Shown here one piece after another: positions 35,701-45,507 of a stretch of DNA of 64,000 bases; the first letter of the stretch is position 1; every line of letters starts with the position of its first letter. Both the position numbers and the translations under genes were made by a program. Below the pieces are notes generated by a model. The model saw nothing but the letters and a program-made list of their open reading frames with translations. It had not been told where the DNA came from and did not search any database. Location of the stretch: assembly GCA_965644295.1 (NCBI GenBank), contig CBFFRP010000352.1:1-64000 (forward strand), written 5' to 3'. This DNA is from Paraphysomonas bandaiensis. Its lineage: Eukaryota; Chrysophyceae.

Positions 35701-36054
35701 TAGGAACAAGTTCCCAGTAAAGCATAAGCAGCTTTTTGATCATATGATCGTCCGAGTTAATACAGAATCTTTATTGGAGTTAGTTATTATAATGAGGCAA
35801 AATACACACGCACCTGATGACTGTCATCAGCACACGCGGCATCGGCTCACCAGCGAGCAGCCCAATAATCGCATGCTTCAGAGCACTGCGCGACAATGAA
35901 TACACTCCACTACAATACTATTATATCTTTCCTACCGTATTTTATGGTTGACATCAGGGGATTCGAGGTCTTTACATATATCCTCCTGTTGCACGCTGGT
36001 AGACTTCTCCGTCGAGATTAAATACGTACAGTTCTTATCTGCCATGGATGCCAT
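32782..36054 (-). CDS. Coatomer subunit beta (beta-COP)
   Basis: Large subunit of the COPI vesicle coat, retrograde Golgi-to-ER and intra-Golgi traffic. Seven exons: 36054-35936, 35885-35814, 35768-35258, 35110-34418, 34363-33221, 33168-33067 and 33009-32782, giving 955 aa (human COPB1 is 953). The N-terminal HEAT solenoid includes RGCMLRFLCKLKESEILEPL and LEHRHSYVRRNAALAVYSIH, and SSDNNVKLIVLDRLAELK. The appendage region has HQLTGYSDPVYAEASVTVH, MWAEFEWENK and ANLYARSVFGEDALVNVS. The last exon's acceptor could in principle lie 16 nt further on, but only the chosen one keeps the frame. Head to head with the sulfotransferase gene. Confidence 0.97.
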
Positions 36055-36460
36055 ATTAAGTGAAATAACTCCAGCAACTGGTGCAGCAGATTTTGTAGTG
36101 TGTAATTATAGGCACCCAGGTGAGAGGCGGGATGATATTATGAATGCAAGTGATTGTATATAGTCAGTCATCTTGTAGGCAGGATGCGTGCAATTGTTGT
36201 GTGTATGTATGTATATGTATGTATATGGTAGATATGGTGTGTATGTATACCTGGTTTGGTGTTGTGGTGAGTCTAAAAAATATCCCCACCACACCCCACC
36301 CGTCGATGCAACCACCTCACACACAGCTTTTTATGTGACCAGCATATCCTTTTTTTTAATCCTTTTTAGAATTCAAAATCCCTATTTTTCCACTGTCTGC
36401 TTAAACTTCCATCACTTTAAACAATTGCAGCATGTGATAGGCACATAGATATAGATATAT
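36055..36460. promoter_or_regulatory. Shared upstream region of beta-COP and sulfotransferase
   Basis: A 406-bp gap between divergent starts. It contains a GTATGTATATGTATGTATATG tract near 36203 and the ATATAGATATATATGG just before the sulfotransferase ATG. Promoter role inferred. Confidence 0.35.
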
Positions 36461-37737
36461 ATGGATGTGTTATTGCGAGGTATCATATTGTGGGTCGTAG
36501 TCGCCTGTGTCTCTATACAAGCAGATAAATCTTCTCTGAAGGGGGATTCTCCCGCCACCGTTGCAAATGCAGATATTAGGCAACAAGTGTTGGGTCAAAT
36601 ACTGATTAATGAGGAACACAAATTCGCGTTTTGTCCGATTGAAAAGGTAGGAATGTAAAATTTGTGTGTGATGCTTGATTGCGGATCGTTCAGGTAGCCT
36701 CTACTCAGTTCAAGCAGTTATTCTACCGAATCTCTGGTGATGACCTGTGGTTCGAACCACCGTACCACAAACCTAGAATCCCAACACTAATGGACCTAGG
36801 GAAAGAGAGAGCTCAAGCAGTACTAGAAGATCCTTCATGGATAAAAGCAGTAATATTCAGGGATCCAGCCAAGCGGTACGCTTCGCTGCAGCTGCTATTG
36901 TTTTATATGACGTTGAAATGGACTTATAGATATGCCTGTATAATAAAACCGACATATGTAAGTTTATCTTTCGCAGGATGATATCTTCATACCTCCATCT
37001 TGTTCTTAATCCGGGTACGCCGAGTCGCTACCGAGATTATTTGCGCGAAAACCAGAGAAATGTCTCGTGGGATTCGTTCGTCCGTGCCATAGTAGGGGGA
37101 AAGAAAGGGTGGCGGAATCCTCACTGGGATCCACAGTCTAGCTTTTGTGGTCTCAATAAATTTTGGAAATATTTTAACTTCGTTGGAAACTACGAAGATA
37201 TACAAACACATGGAGAGATTCTTAATAGGGCAGTAGGCATTCTGAACTACAGTGAGTATCCTGCAGGGGCATGTGTGTATTATTTTGTATATCTGTTTCT
37301 GTCGACACATTTTTATGGTACATAGAAATGCATATGTGCACTTATATTTATATCAACTGCGTACGTTTAGCTTCTGACGGATGGTCTATCGTACGCCGGT
37401 TTAAGAGCCCCGTACTGAAGGGTTTCACACCTGCCATGCGTCGGAAGAAGTATATCAGAGAGAATAAACTATTAACCAGTAATCGTACAGGCGACTGTAT
37501 GTGGTGCAAGAATAGAGCACATCATCAGGTAGTATATCAACATCACTTGTATGTGTTTCACATTAACATTGATAATTGTAGAATAACTACACTGTAACTC
37601 CAATTGCTAGTCTTTTAACTATCGATACCTGGAAAACTATAAAGAATAGTTTGTTCTATGTGAAGGATTACGAACTCTTTAGTCAAATTACTGCATCGCC
37701 TTTTAATTCGAGTTTATATACACAGTGTCCTCTCTGA
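36461..37737 (+). CDS. Golgi-type carbohydrate sulfotransferase (Sulfotransfer_2-like)
   Basis: Transfers sulfate from PAPS, probably to a glycan in the secretory pathway. Five exons (36461-36646, 36694-36875, 36977-37251, 37371-37528, 37582-37737) encode 318 aa. The N-terminus MDVLLRGIILWVVVACVSIQ is a signal or anchor. The 5'-phosphosulfate loop is FCPIEKVASTQFKQLF; the 3'-phosphate loop is VIFRDPA plus KRMISSYLHLV, rebuilt only when the 101-nt intron is removed at CG|GTACGC. The end keeps Cys residues (DCMWCKN, YTQCPL) and NNYTVTP, a possible N-glycosylation site. The acceptor sugar cannot be told. Confidence 0.88.
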
Positions 37738-38545
37738 ATTCTGTGATATAAAGTATAACATAGGCAATACTGCATCAAAGAATTTGAAAGGTCTTGCTGC
37801 TATAAAAGGTATTCGAAATAATAATACGTATTAAGACTAGAAATAGGATACCTAATGCGACTCGACTAGGGGTATCATAGTCATTTCTCACTGTACTACA
37901 GTATGCTGATGAAACAGCCATTGGTAGACTTGTAATAGTATGAGCCTAAACTCAGTGCGTTTATCTATAAAACTACCGACATGTGTGAGTATAGCGTAAA
38001 GCATAGGCGATACTACATCAAAGAATTTAAAAGGCACTATTCGAAATATATATAATGTAATATATACATGTTACTAAGTAAGTGTGTTACTAAGTGTGAA
38101 TAGAAGTAAGTGTTACTAAAGTAGTATATAGTATATATATATGTTACTAAGTGTGAATAGGAGTAAGTGTTACTAAGTAAGTGTGTGTGTAATGTGTAAT
38201 AATACATATTAAGTCTAGAAATAGGCAACCTAATCCGACCCGAGTAGGGGTATCATAGTCATTTCTCACTGTACTACAGTATGCTGATGAAACAGCCATT
38301 GGTAGCAGAGAATAGTACGAGCCTAAACTCAGTACGTTTATCTATAAAACTACCGGCGTGTGGGTTCAAGATTAAAGCAGCTAACTATTTACTCGTACCC
38401 ACCAGCAACATATCTATAACCACTACTCGTGAACATAATCAAAAGACACAATAAGCATAAATAGAAGCATAATTAGTTAGTTCACCACACTCTGGAACGC
38501 GAGATGTATTGCGAAAGTATATGCACTGGTATAAGAGAACACCAA
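37738..38545. repeat. 378-bp imperfect tandem duplication in convergent spacer
   Basis: Blocks recur at an offset of about 378 bp: TATCATAGTCATTTCTCACT with ATGCTGATGAAACAGCCATT at 37872-37925 and again at 38250-38303, and GAGCCTAAACTCAGT with CGTTTATCTATAAAACTACC at 37941 and 38319. A third element (GCATCAAAGAATTTGAAAGG) repeats at a different spacing. Between them lies a TTACTAAGTGTGAATAG-type short repeat (38070-38190). Non-coding. Confidence 0.75.
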
Positions 38546-39316
38546 TTACGCCTTGGAGACAATCTTAGCAGCGCGAAGCTGGGCGGCGCGCTTCTTGGAT
38601 AGCTTAACAGTCACTTCCTCCTTCTCCTTGGCAATCTCAGTTCCCTTCTCTTCGGCAATAAGCTCGATGTGGGCAGGGCAAGACATGTAGGCTACCAAAG
38701 AAACTTAATCGAGATAGAAACATCATACTTCTTAAACTTACGGTTGATTCTACCATGGGCACGGTAAGTTCTTCTTCTCATGTTAGGAGCCTGATTAGCC
38801 TGAGCGTGAGTAATCTTGACGGCATCAACATCAAGGCCCTTGAACTGCACGCAATTAGAACATGCGATAAAATTATATATCACGTACATCTACGTTCGAC
38901 TCCAGGTTGCGAAGGAGATCAAGGAAGCTCTTGGTAGCCTTCTGGGGAAAAGCAACCTTGTCGCCAGGAGTTTTGTACTGCTTGCCAATAGCATGTCTGC
39001 CAATTCCACCAGTATATTTTCTGAAAGGAATGGCCGCTTTGTGCTCAAGTACATTTTCGAGGTAAGACTTGGCCTTAAGAAGCTCCATGCCCTTGATAGC
39101 AGCACAAATCTCACGGCAGTGCTTGTAATGCACTCTCAAGTGAGAAATACGCGCCTTGACGGCTAAATAAATAAATAATGTTAGCACACAGCCGGCAAGT
39201 GTATAAGGAATATACCTTTTCCCGCATTATCAGTGTCTTGACTGAATGAAAGCAGAAAAACACAAAATATTACAAAAGAGAAAATAATAATCACACACTA
39301 ACCTGTAGCGAACCAT
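38546..39316 (-). CDS. RPL17: 60S ribosomal protein L17 (uL22)
   Basis: Large-subunit ribosomal protein lining the exit tunnel. Five exons: 39316-39303, 39241-39216, 39162-38888, 38844-38742 and 38691-38546, giving 187 aa. Exons 1 and 2 are only 14 and 26 nt, so the start is visible only after splicing (MVRYS). The body reads [35 protein letters not shown] and the family signature [18 protein letters not shown], the last rebuilt across the final intron. The tail is Lys/Glu-rich. The ATG lies 330 bp from the divergent pyroglutamyl peptidase. Confidence 0.97.
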
Positions 39317-39646
39317 GTTTCCAAACTAACTCTGCTTCAATTAAATGTTGGTCAAGCCAAAGGGCCGTTCAATGTAGAGCCGACGAGCCGCTATTCCACT
39401 TCTCATCACACCACAATGTTTACCACTCTCCAAGAGATCTTGAAAAGTCAAACTGAAAAAAAGTTTGTGTGTGGGGATTTCTTTTTTTTTGCAATTGACG
39501 ACTGGGCATAACCGGGTGATACGGTATAGAGTGTAGGAAGTTCTACATGTGTGGTGGAGTAATCGTATACCGTATGCTATATATGATTGTGGATGTGATC
39601 TTGTATGTATCCACGCAGCATTACATTTAGAAGAGAAAGGAAAAAG
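39317..39646. promoter_or_regulatory. Shared upstream region of RPL17 and pyroglutamyl peptidase
   Basis: A 330-bp divergent gap with TACGGTATA at 39520-39528 and CGTATACCGTATGC near 39564, and a T-rich tract at 39479-39490. Promoter role inferred. Confidence 0.4.
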
Positions 39647-40240
39647 ATGCGTGTTGTGTTGACAGGATTTGGAAAGTTTAATGGGGTTGATGAAAACCCA
39701 ACAGAACAGATAATAAAAGTTCTGCAAGAGAAACAGTCCGACGTTGCCTCAGAGTATTGTACATTGGAAGTTTCCGTCGATACTGTCAATTCATTCTGTG
39801 AAAGGTTCGATTGTAATGATACTATATTCGTACATTTAGGAGTACACAGCTCAACTGAATGTATGCTTTTGGAGAAGTGCGCCTACAATAATATGACATT
39901 CCGATGCCCAGATGAAAACGGCTATAATCCAGTGGGTGTATGTATTTGTGAAGATAGTGAACTAGACCAGTCTTTGGATACTAGCATTCCTGTTGATAGC
40001 ATTGTCTCTAGTTTGCAGTCTGAGAATTACAGGGTTAATGCGTCTGTGGATCCCGGTCGTTTCTTATGTAACTACATATTTTATCAATCTCTCCGGCGCA
40101 TGGTCAACAATGGGCTCTCAAAAACGGCAATTTTTATTCATGTCCCTCCTTTGAAATTCATGCCCCTTGATCAGCAGGTGAATTTTGTTGAGCGCTGCGT
40201 CCAACTAATATCGGAGAGCTTTGCAAGTCAGAATGTGTAA
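39647..40240 (+). CDS. Pyroglutamyl peptidase I (C15 peptidase)
   Basis: Cytosolic cysteine peptidase that removes N-terminal pyroglutamate. One exon, 197 aa from ATG 39647, the usual family length of about 200; an upstream in-frame ATG at 39605 adds only a basic leader. The N-terminus is VVLTGFGKFNGVDENPTEQI, matching the family's TGFGPF..NPS block. The catalytic Cys is in DPGRFLCNYIFYQSL and the catalytic His in IFIHVPP. The partner Glu is not obvious to me. GVHSSTECMLLEKCAYN matches the internal block. Head to head with RPL17. Confidence 0.88.
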   Translation: MRVVLTGFGKFNGVDENPTEQIIKVLQEKQSDVASEYCTLEVSVDTVNSFCERFDCNDTIFVHLGVHSSTECMLLEKCAYNNMTFRCPDENGYNPVGVCICEDSELDQSLDTSIPVDSIVSSLQSENYRVNASVDPGRFLCNYIFYQSLRRMVNNGLSKTAIFIHVPPLKFMPLDQQVNFVERCVQLISESFASQNV

Positions 40241-41602
40241 CCTACTATCCTCCTGAGACAAGCGGATAGAGTTCTGTTTCCTTGAAATTTGTATGAAATG
40301 ATTGAATACCGATATAGTTTGGGTAATTATATACTGTTTGCAATGACGCTGACAATGCGTGAAAATTCAGTGACTGCATGCTGGAGAAGGATTCACAGCG
40401 AGTCAATCACTGTAACAGTTGAATGTATCTATGTAGTATTTAGTGGTAGCACTTTTCCGCACTTTACTTGAATAAGCATTTTAATACAATAACCATATAT
40501 TAAATACGTTGGTTAGTTTTAGCTATGCTTTAGTTGTAGGACTTGGCAACTTATATCATATATGGATTCCACGACATGGGTTCCTTGCATACTTGACGAC
40601 TCGATTAGATATTGCGCTCGGGCTGGTGTTCAAAATCTCAATTAAGCCAATAAGACTCCACGATGGGAAAGGGACTATCTATGTGGTCCCTTTTCTAAAG
40701 TATTATACTCCGATGAATTGAGGGGTGGCATATAGTCCTTCTTTAGTCCGAAGAATCGGAGTTGGAGTTATCGTAGGTGTTTGTTTTGAACACGCCCTGG
40801 TAAAAATATATTGGATTTCAATATAAATATTGCAATTATATATTTTGCTTGCTACAATATATTTAATATTTTAACGAAATTTGGCTTTGCAATATACTGC
40901 AATATACTGATATATTTTGCTCATGCTTGTGTGTCTTTGAAAATTGATTTGAATAATTATAAATTACTCTTCATAACCACATAGCTCAACAATTCTGACA
41001 ATTACCTGCAACGTATACGGTTATTCATGTTTCATATTAGAATTCGTATTGTTTCTGTCAAGCTATTCACCAAATAGTAAATTCCAATTTGTACTGTCCT
41101 CCGCGTACAACTAAAGACTGACGGAGTATATTTTTCATATGACCTCTGTAAGATCATGCCAGTGTAAACAGTCAATAAGCAAGATGCCAGTAAAGTGATA
41201 TCACCAAATCCGCCCAAACTATTATTCTAAACTATAATTCGATTCCACACTATTCGACCGTCTCCCTTTCAAATTTAATGTGTACAATTTGCGAACAAGC
41301 GAAGGAACCGTTTATATTTTGACAGTATAGTATGATGTATAGTTCCAGTGGATTCCCCATCTCTGATTATGATGTGTTTTGATCAAATCATTCTTCTGAT
41401 TTTGTTGTAATCGTTATTTATACCCTCACATGCTTATTTACTATTTCTTGTGGCAATTTCATACACTTACTACCCCACTATAAAGTAAACCATACCATCG
41501 AATTCATTAGGAGGGTATATATCATGTTTATACTCTATTCATTTACAACACAGACTGATGAGGTTACGACATGACAACACATACTACTATGTACACTTGC
41601 CA
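40241..41602. other. Convergent spacer without recognisable gene
   Basis: AT-rich, with ATTGCAATATATTTT-like words at 40800-40920. A 70-codon frame at 40509-40721 has no family resemblance and no splice partner. Nothing supported. Confidence 0.5.
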
Positions 41603-42211
41603 CTAAAACCGGGGATCCACAGCATTACGATGCTGTATATATAAGACCTGTTCCTCAGGAGTACGAGATCGTAGCCACATTTCGGTAACCATTTGTTTTG
41701 CTTGCTCGGCTTTAATTGCGATACACTCTGCATGAATATCCAGAGCATTACTGCAATTCTCATATATAATACTTAAACTGTCGTCGAGGTCCTTATCTCT
41801 CACGCAATTATAATTCTCGTTTTCTTCTGTAAAGTCACAAGAAGATTCAAAATCGGTATGATCTAGTTGGAAATCGCACCATTCCAAGCAGTTTGCATCA
41901 TAAAGCTGTTCGTATGAATAGCAATGGTCATAATTGTAAGTAGACTGTGATGGCGTGCGGGAGCTGAACTGTTCCTTAAGTTTCCGGTTAGCACTTCGCC
42001 AACAAGCAGAGTCGGCCCCCAAATTACTCTCATCTTCATCACAAATTTTGTGACCTGATCGCCAATTCGTGGAGTTAAGTGACGTCGACCTGAACTGTTT
42101 TTCGAGGTCATAATCACAGTCGTGTCTGCGACCCTTTCGTCTAGATGACTTATAGCCCCTGGACTGCTTGTAATAGGCATTGTCATGATAGAAGCGTACA
42201 CTTGTTGTCAT
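41603..42211 (-). CDS. Unrecognised Tyr/Ser-rich hypothetical protein
   Basis: A single-exon frame of 202 aa from ATG 42211 (MTTSVRFYHDNAYYKQSRGY); an upstream ATG at 42310 would add 33 AT-rich residues that look non-coding. I recognise no domain. The first half is basic and Arg/Ser/Tyr-rich, the middle has several Cys (DHCYSYEQLYDANCLEWCDF), and the C-terminal 50 residues look like a helix (AECIAIKAEQAKQMVTEMWL). No signal or membrane segment. It starts head to head, 463 bp from another orphan gene, which supports it being real. Confidence 0.6.
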   Translation of the reverse strand: MTTSVRFYHDNAYYKQSRGYKSSRRKGRRHDCDYDLEKQFRSTSLNSTNWRSGHKICDEDESNLGADSACWRSANRKLKEQFSSRTPSQSTYNYDHCYSYEQLYDANCLEWCDFQLDHTDFESSCDFTEENENYNCVRDKDLDDSLSIIYENCSNALDIHAECIAIKAEQAKQMVTEMWLRSRTPEEQVLYIQHRNAVDPRF

Positions 42212-42674
42212 AGTTAAGTATATATTATCGTATAATATGAGTTGATATGTATAGTAACTATCACGAGATGAATGTGAGGGATGATAATATTGGAAGGAAT
42301 GGAGAGCCATTTGTTCTTATATGGTACAGGACACACACACACACTATCCCTTGAACTTCTCATCCAATCATTGGTGTCCTATCCAAGTTGTTGGTTGAAA
42401 TTGTGTATTACTCGCTGTAGAACACTGTATACAGTAGGTGTTATTGCCAGTAGAATTTTATTTGAAACAAATGTATGGAAACCCACTTTTCATTTTTATA
42501 TATTCATAAAATGAGGGGTTTATAAGTTCAAAACTTGAATATTTAAAGTATTGTAATCATGTAAATCATGTCGGGGACAGTACAGGCAGAGTGAGTATAT
42601 ATACATGACGACTTGAGCTCAGTGATAGAGCATGTCATGTCATTCATGGAGTAGCCGTGATCTTTAATAGAGAT

Positions 42675-43154
42675 ATGGAACTAAACAAAACGACATTACT
42701 TCGAATATATGAGGCTCCTAATCTCTCTATGGTTGACGATGTTCTCTGTGAGCTAGAGAGAGATCGCATCGTCGAGACACCCCTACAAAAACACACGACA
42801 TCTGCTTGTACACAGACGGAATATAGTGCATCGTCGAGTAGTACTGAAGATGATAATGATGATTTTGAATGGGATGAATCTCGTGTGGAGCGAGATGACA
42901 TCACTGCTGATGACAAGGAACCGAAACTTAAGTTCGTGTGTAGCATGCAGTATCATAGTGAGGGCGAGCTAGCAGCTATTGTTGGTCAAGTTTGGGTTGG
43001 AGAAGCTGAAGCATCGGTGGAGTTGCCAGAAGGTAGAGTTGATGTAAGTGAACCACCGCCGGACAGTTCAACGGAGAGTATAGAGACTGAGCAGCTACGA
43101 CGACTACTTGATATTGCAGCGTGGAGGCGATCAATATTGCACAATATAAAATAG
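42675..43154 (+). CDS. Unrecognised acidic hypothetical protein
   Basis: A single-exon frame of 159 aa from ATG 42675 (MELNKTTLLRIYEAPNLSMV). Strongly acidic with a Ser/Asp/Glu run (YSASSSSTEDDNDDFEWDE) in the middle and a C-terminal amphipathic stretch (TEQLRRLLDIAAWRRSIL). No domain recognised. Codon use and the absence of low complexity outside the acidic run suggest a real gene. It may be lineage-specific. Confidence 0.55.
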   Translation: MELNKTTLLRIYEAPNLSMVDDVLCELERDRIVETPLQKHTTSACTQTEYSASSSSTEDDNDDFEWDESRVERDDITADDKEPKLKFVCSMQYHSEGELAAIVGQVWVGEAEASVELPEGRVDVSEPPPDSSTESIETEQLRRLLDIAAWRRSILHNIK

Positions 43155-43639
43155 CGGTGTTGAGTCAGTATAGTCGTATTCCAACCGTTATTAATTTTTT
43201 GTGGCCGTGCTCGTCGTAGTTGTTTTAATATCTTGTGTAATAAGTTTTTGTGCTGATTTATATTCAATGTACACCATTTTACGTGTTCAGGTATTGTGAT
43301 TAAATGTTAAGAATAGTGAAGTACATATTTTCTTATCCTTAAATTGTAGCTTATTTTCATGATTTTGAAAACCTAGTATCTTCCTTTTAGATAAAACAGG
43401 TGTTCTGTATTCAGTAATTAACATTAGGAAAACAAATGAAAAATCAAAGTTTTGTTTCATAATGGAATGGCAATTGACCTATATTAACTCAAACCAGTAT
43501 CCAATATACCCCTAAATAGCTACAGCAAATTTACCTCTACCACAGAAGGATGTTGAGAGAATAGCAAACTGCGAGGAATGAATATAAAAAATAGCTACTT
43601 TTCGTTGGGGATGAGCGCAACAATAATCTCAGCTTATTA
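43155..43639. other. 3' spacer without recognisable gene
   Basis: AT-rich DNA; no coding or repeat signal beyond short words shared with family H (AGCTACAGCAAATTTACCTC resembles a stretch near 60167). Confidence 0.45.
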
Positions 43640-45215
43640 ATCTATTATCCCCATTTTGTCTCAAAAAAAGTTTCATTTTTACCTTATTTAGTCTCAACAG
43701 AGCACTCATATCAGCCCCGGGCAAGTATAGACATTCAACTTCAATATTCGGTTCAACAGAAGCTCACTTCTATTTTAATTATGATAATGACAGTCATAAG
43801 TATGTGATTTTCATTATACATTATACTACACAATTGTAGAGAAACCACAATCATGAGTTAAATCATTAGACACTTCAAGTTATATTCCACCCTTCGTCTG
43901 ACAATGTGGAAGATCATAATGATGTTAGTGCAAGCGATCTATCTTCATAGCCAGGACTTCGAAACAACGTCAAGAATATTTCGGGAGAGTTTAGTACCAT
44001 ATCTGATGTATAGGCAGTGGCATCCAGTTGTTTAAGGGATTGGGTCGCATTGTGCTAATGAGGATATTGTGTGCCTCATATCATACACACATCATTCAAT
44101 CAGGTGCCTAGTAGAGGAGGTTAAACGCATGGTATATAAATGAGATGATGATGCTAATTAAGGCAATATGAAGCCTTTCGTGCGACTACAAGTGTTCACA
44201 TTCATCATCACATTCATGTACGAATTTCAACACCTCGCAGTGTTGAGTGAAACGTCGGAGTCATACGTCCACCGGTTTGTCCTATGAGGGTTTTGGTGGT
44301 TGCGTATCCGTCAGTTATGTCTCGTGATATGAAGAGTCTATCTACAGCTTTGAATTGAGAGGGAGTGTTGAGTTTTGCCGTTGGAGCAATTAAAAGCTGT
44401 AATTCTACCCATCAGTGATGTCTCGTGATGTTGTGAAGATTCAATGTACAACTGATGAGGTTTTGGTGGTTGCGTATCCGTCAGTTATGTCTCGTGGTTT
44501 GACAAATCAATGTACAGCTTTGAATTGAGAGGGAGTGTTGAGTTTTGCTGTTTGAGCAATTAAAAGCTGTAATTCTAAGATATTGGAATTATGACGGTTA
44601 CTGGAGAATACAGTAGTGGTTAACTGTATTATGAGAAGTGATATCATGACGATGTAAGATCGTACTAGAAATGAGTGGTAGTAGAGATAGCGTGATATAT
44701 TGCTTATTATATTTATTATAATCTTCTGTTATCTTAACTTGATAAATGAGTGAATACACGTCCAGTTAACTTAGTAAATCATCCAATTGTGCCATATCTT
44801 GACACGCAGTTGCTACTGTAATAATTTCATTAGTATCCTTCTGTGGTTGGAGTACATTTGTTGTAGCTATTAGATATATAAATTTGGGGGTTTATTGTTT
44901 GAGTTGACCTATAGTGCAAATGCTATTCCCAAGGCATACACAGCCACTATACATGCCATTCATTTGAAAGAACACGAATACTCATTTGTTTTCTTAATAA
45001 TAATCAGGAACTACCTATTTCTTATTACAGCAAGCAAGCTACTAAAGTAGCTATACAATCTAATATTATTTCAACATCATGAGGATAAGCTCCAATTTAA
45101 CCTAGGGATAAGGAGTATCGTCCCCTGTCTAAATTTTAAAATTCGGGCTTTTGCCCTCGCTTCAAAATTTTGAGCCTCCTTATTGCCCGTGGTTTGTATG
45201 CGAGTACAAACTAAC
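43640..45215 (+). repeat. Dispersed repeat family H, copy 2, with hairpin end
   Basis: Shares with copy 1 the start CCCATTTTGTCTCAAAAAAA, ATATTCGGTTCAACAGAAGC, CTCATATCATACACACATC and the terminal AAGGAGTATCGTCC hairpin (45109-45190). Inside, at about 44285-44580, a roughly 170-bp unit containing TTTTGGTGGTTGCGTATCCG and GAATTGAGAGGGAGTGTTGA is tandemly duplicated. The right part of that unit (GTTTTGCTGTTTGAGCAATT) also occurs near 8947. Confidence 0.75.
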
Positions 45216-45507
45216 GATAGTGGTGGTGTCCTCTAAGATGCGTCAAAAACAAAGCTGAAGCTTAGAAAACAATAAAACATTTAGACCATTACTCACTAGA
45301 AAAAGCCGCTGATTCAATTGAAATATTGTACATATCGACGTTATCGAAAATGGGAACGACCGATATCACAAGACAACCATGACTGGCAAAATACAACAAA
45401 AGTGAATAAGTATCGGGGTGTACGATACACTATTCAAAGTCAAATACAAAAATATTTACATTCAAAACAGTTGAGCGAGTATAAGCCCCAGAAAAATGAA
45501 AAACATT

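Noticed and set aside
40509-40721. A 70-codon frame with hydrophobic start after the pyroglutamyl peptidase gene
   Set aside because: No family, no splice partner, no conserved feature; spacer composition.
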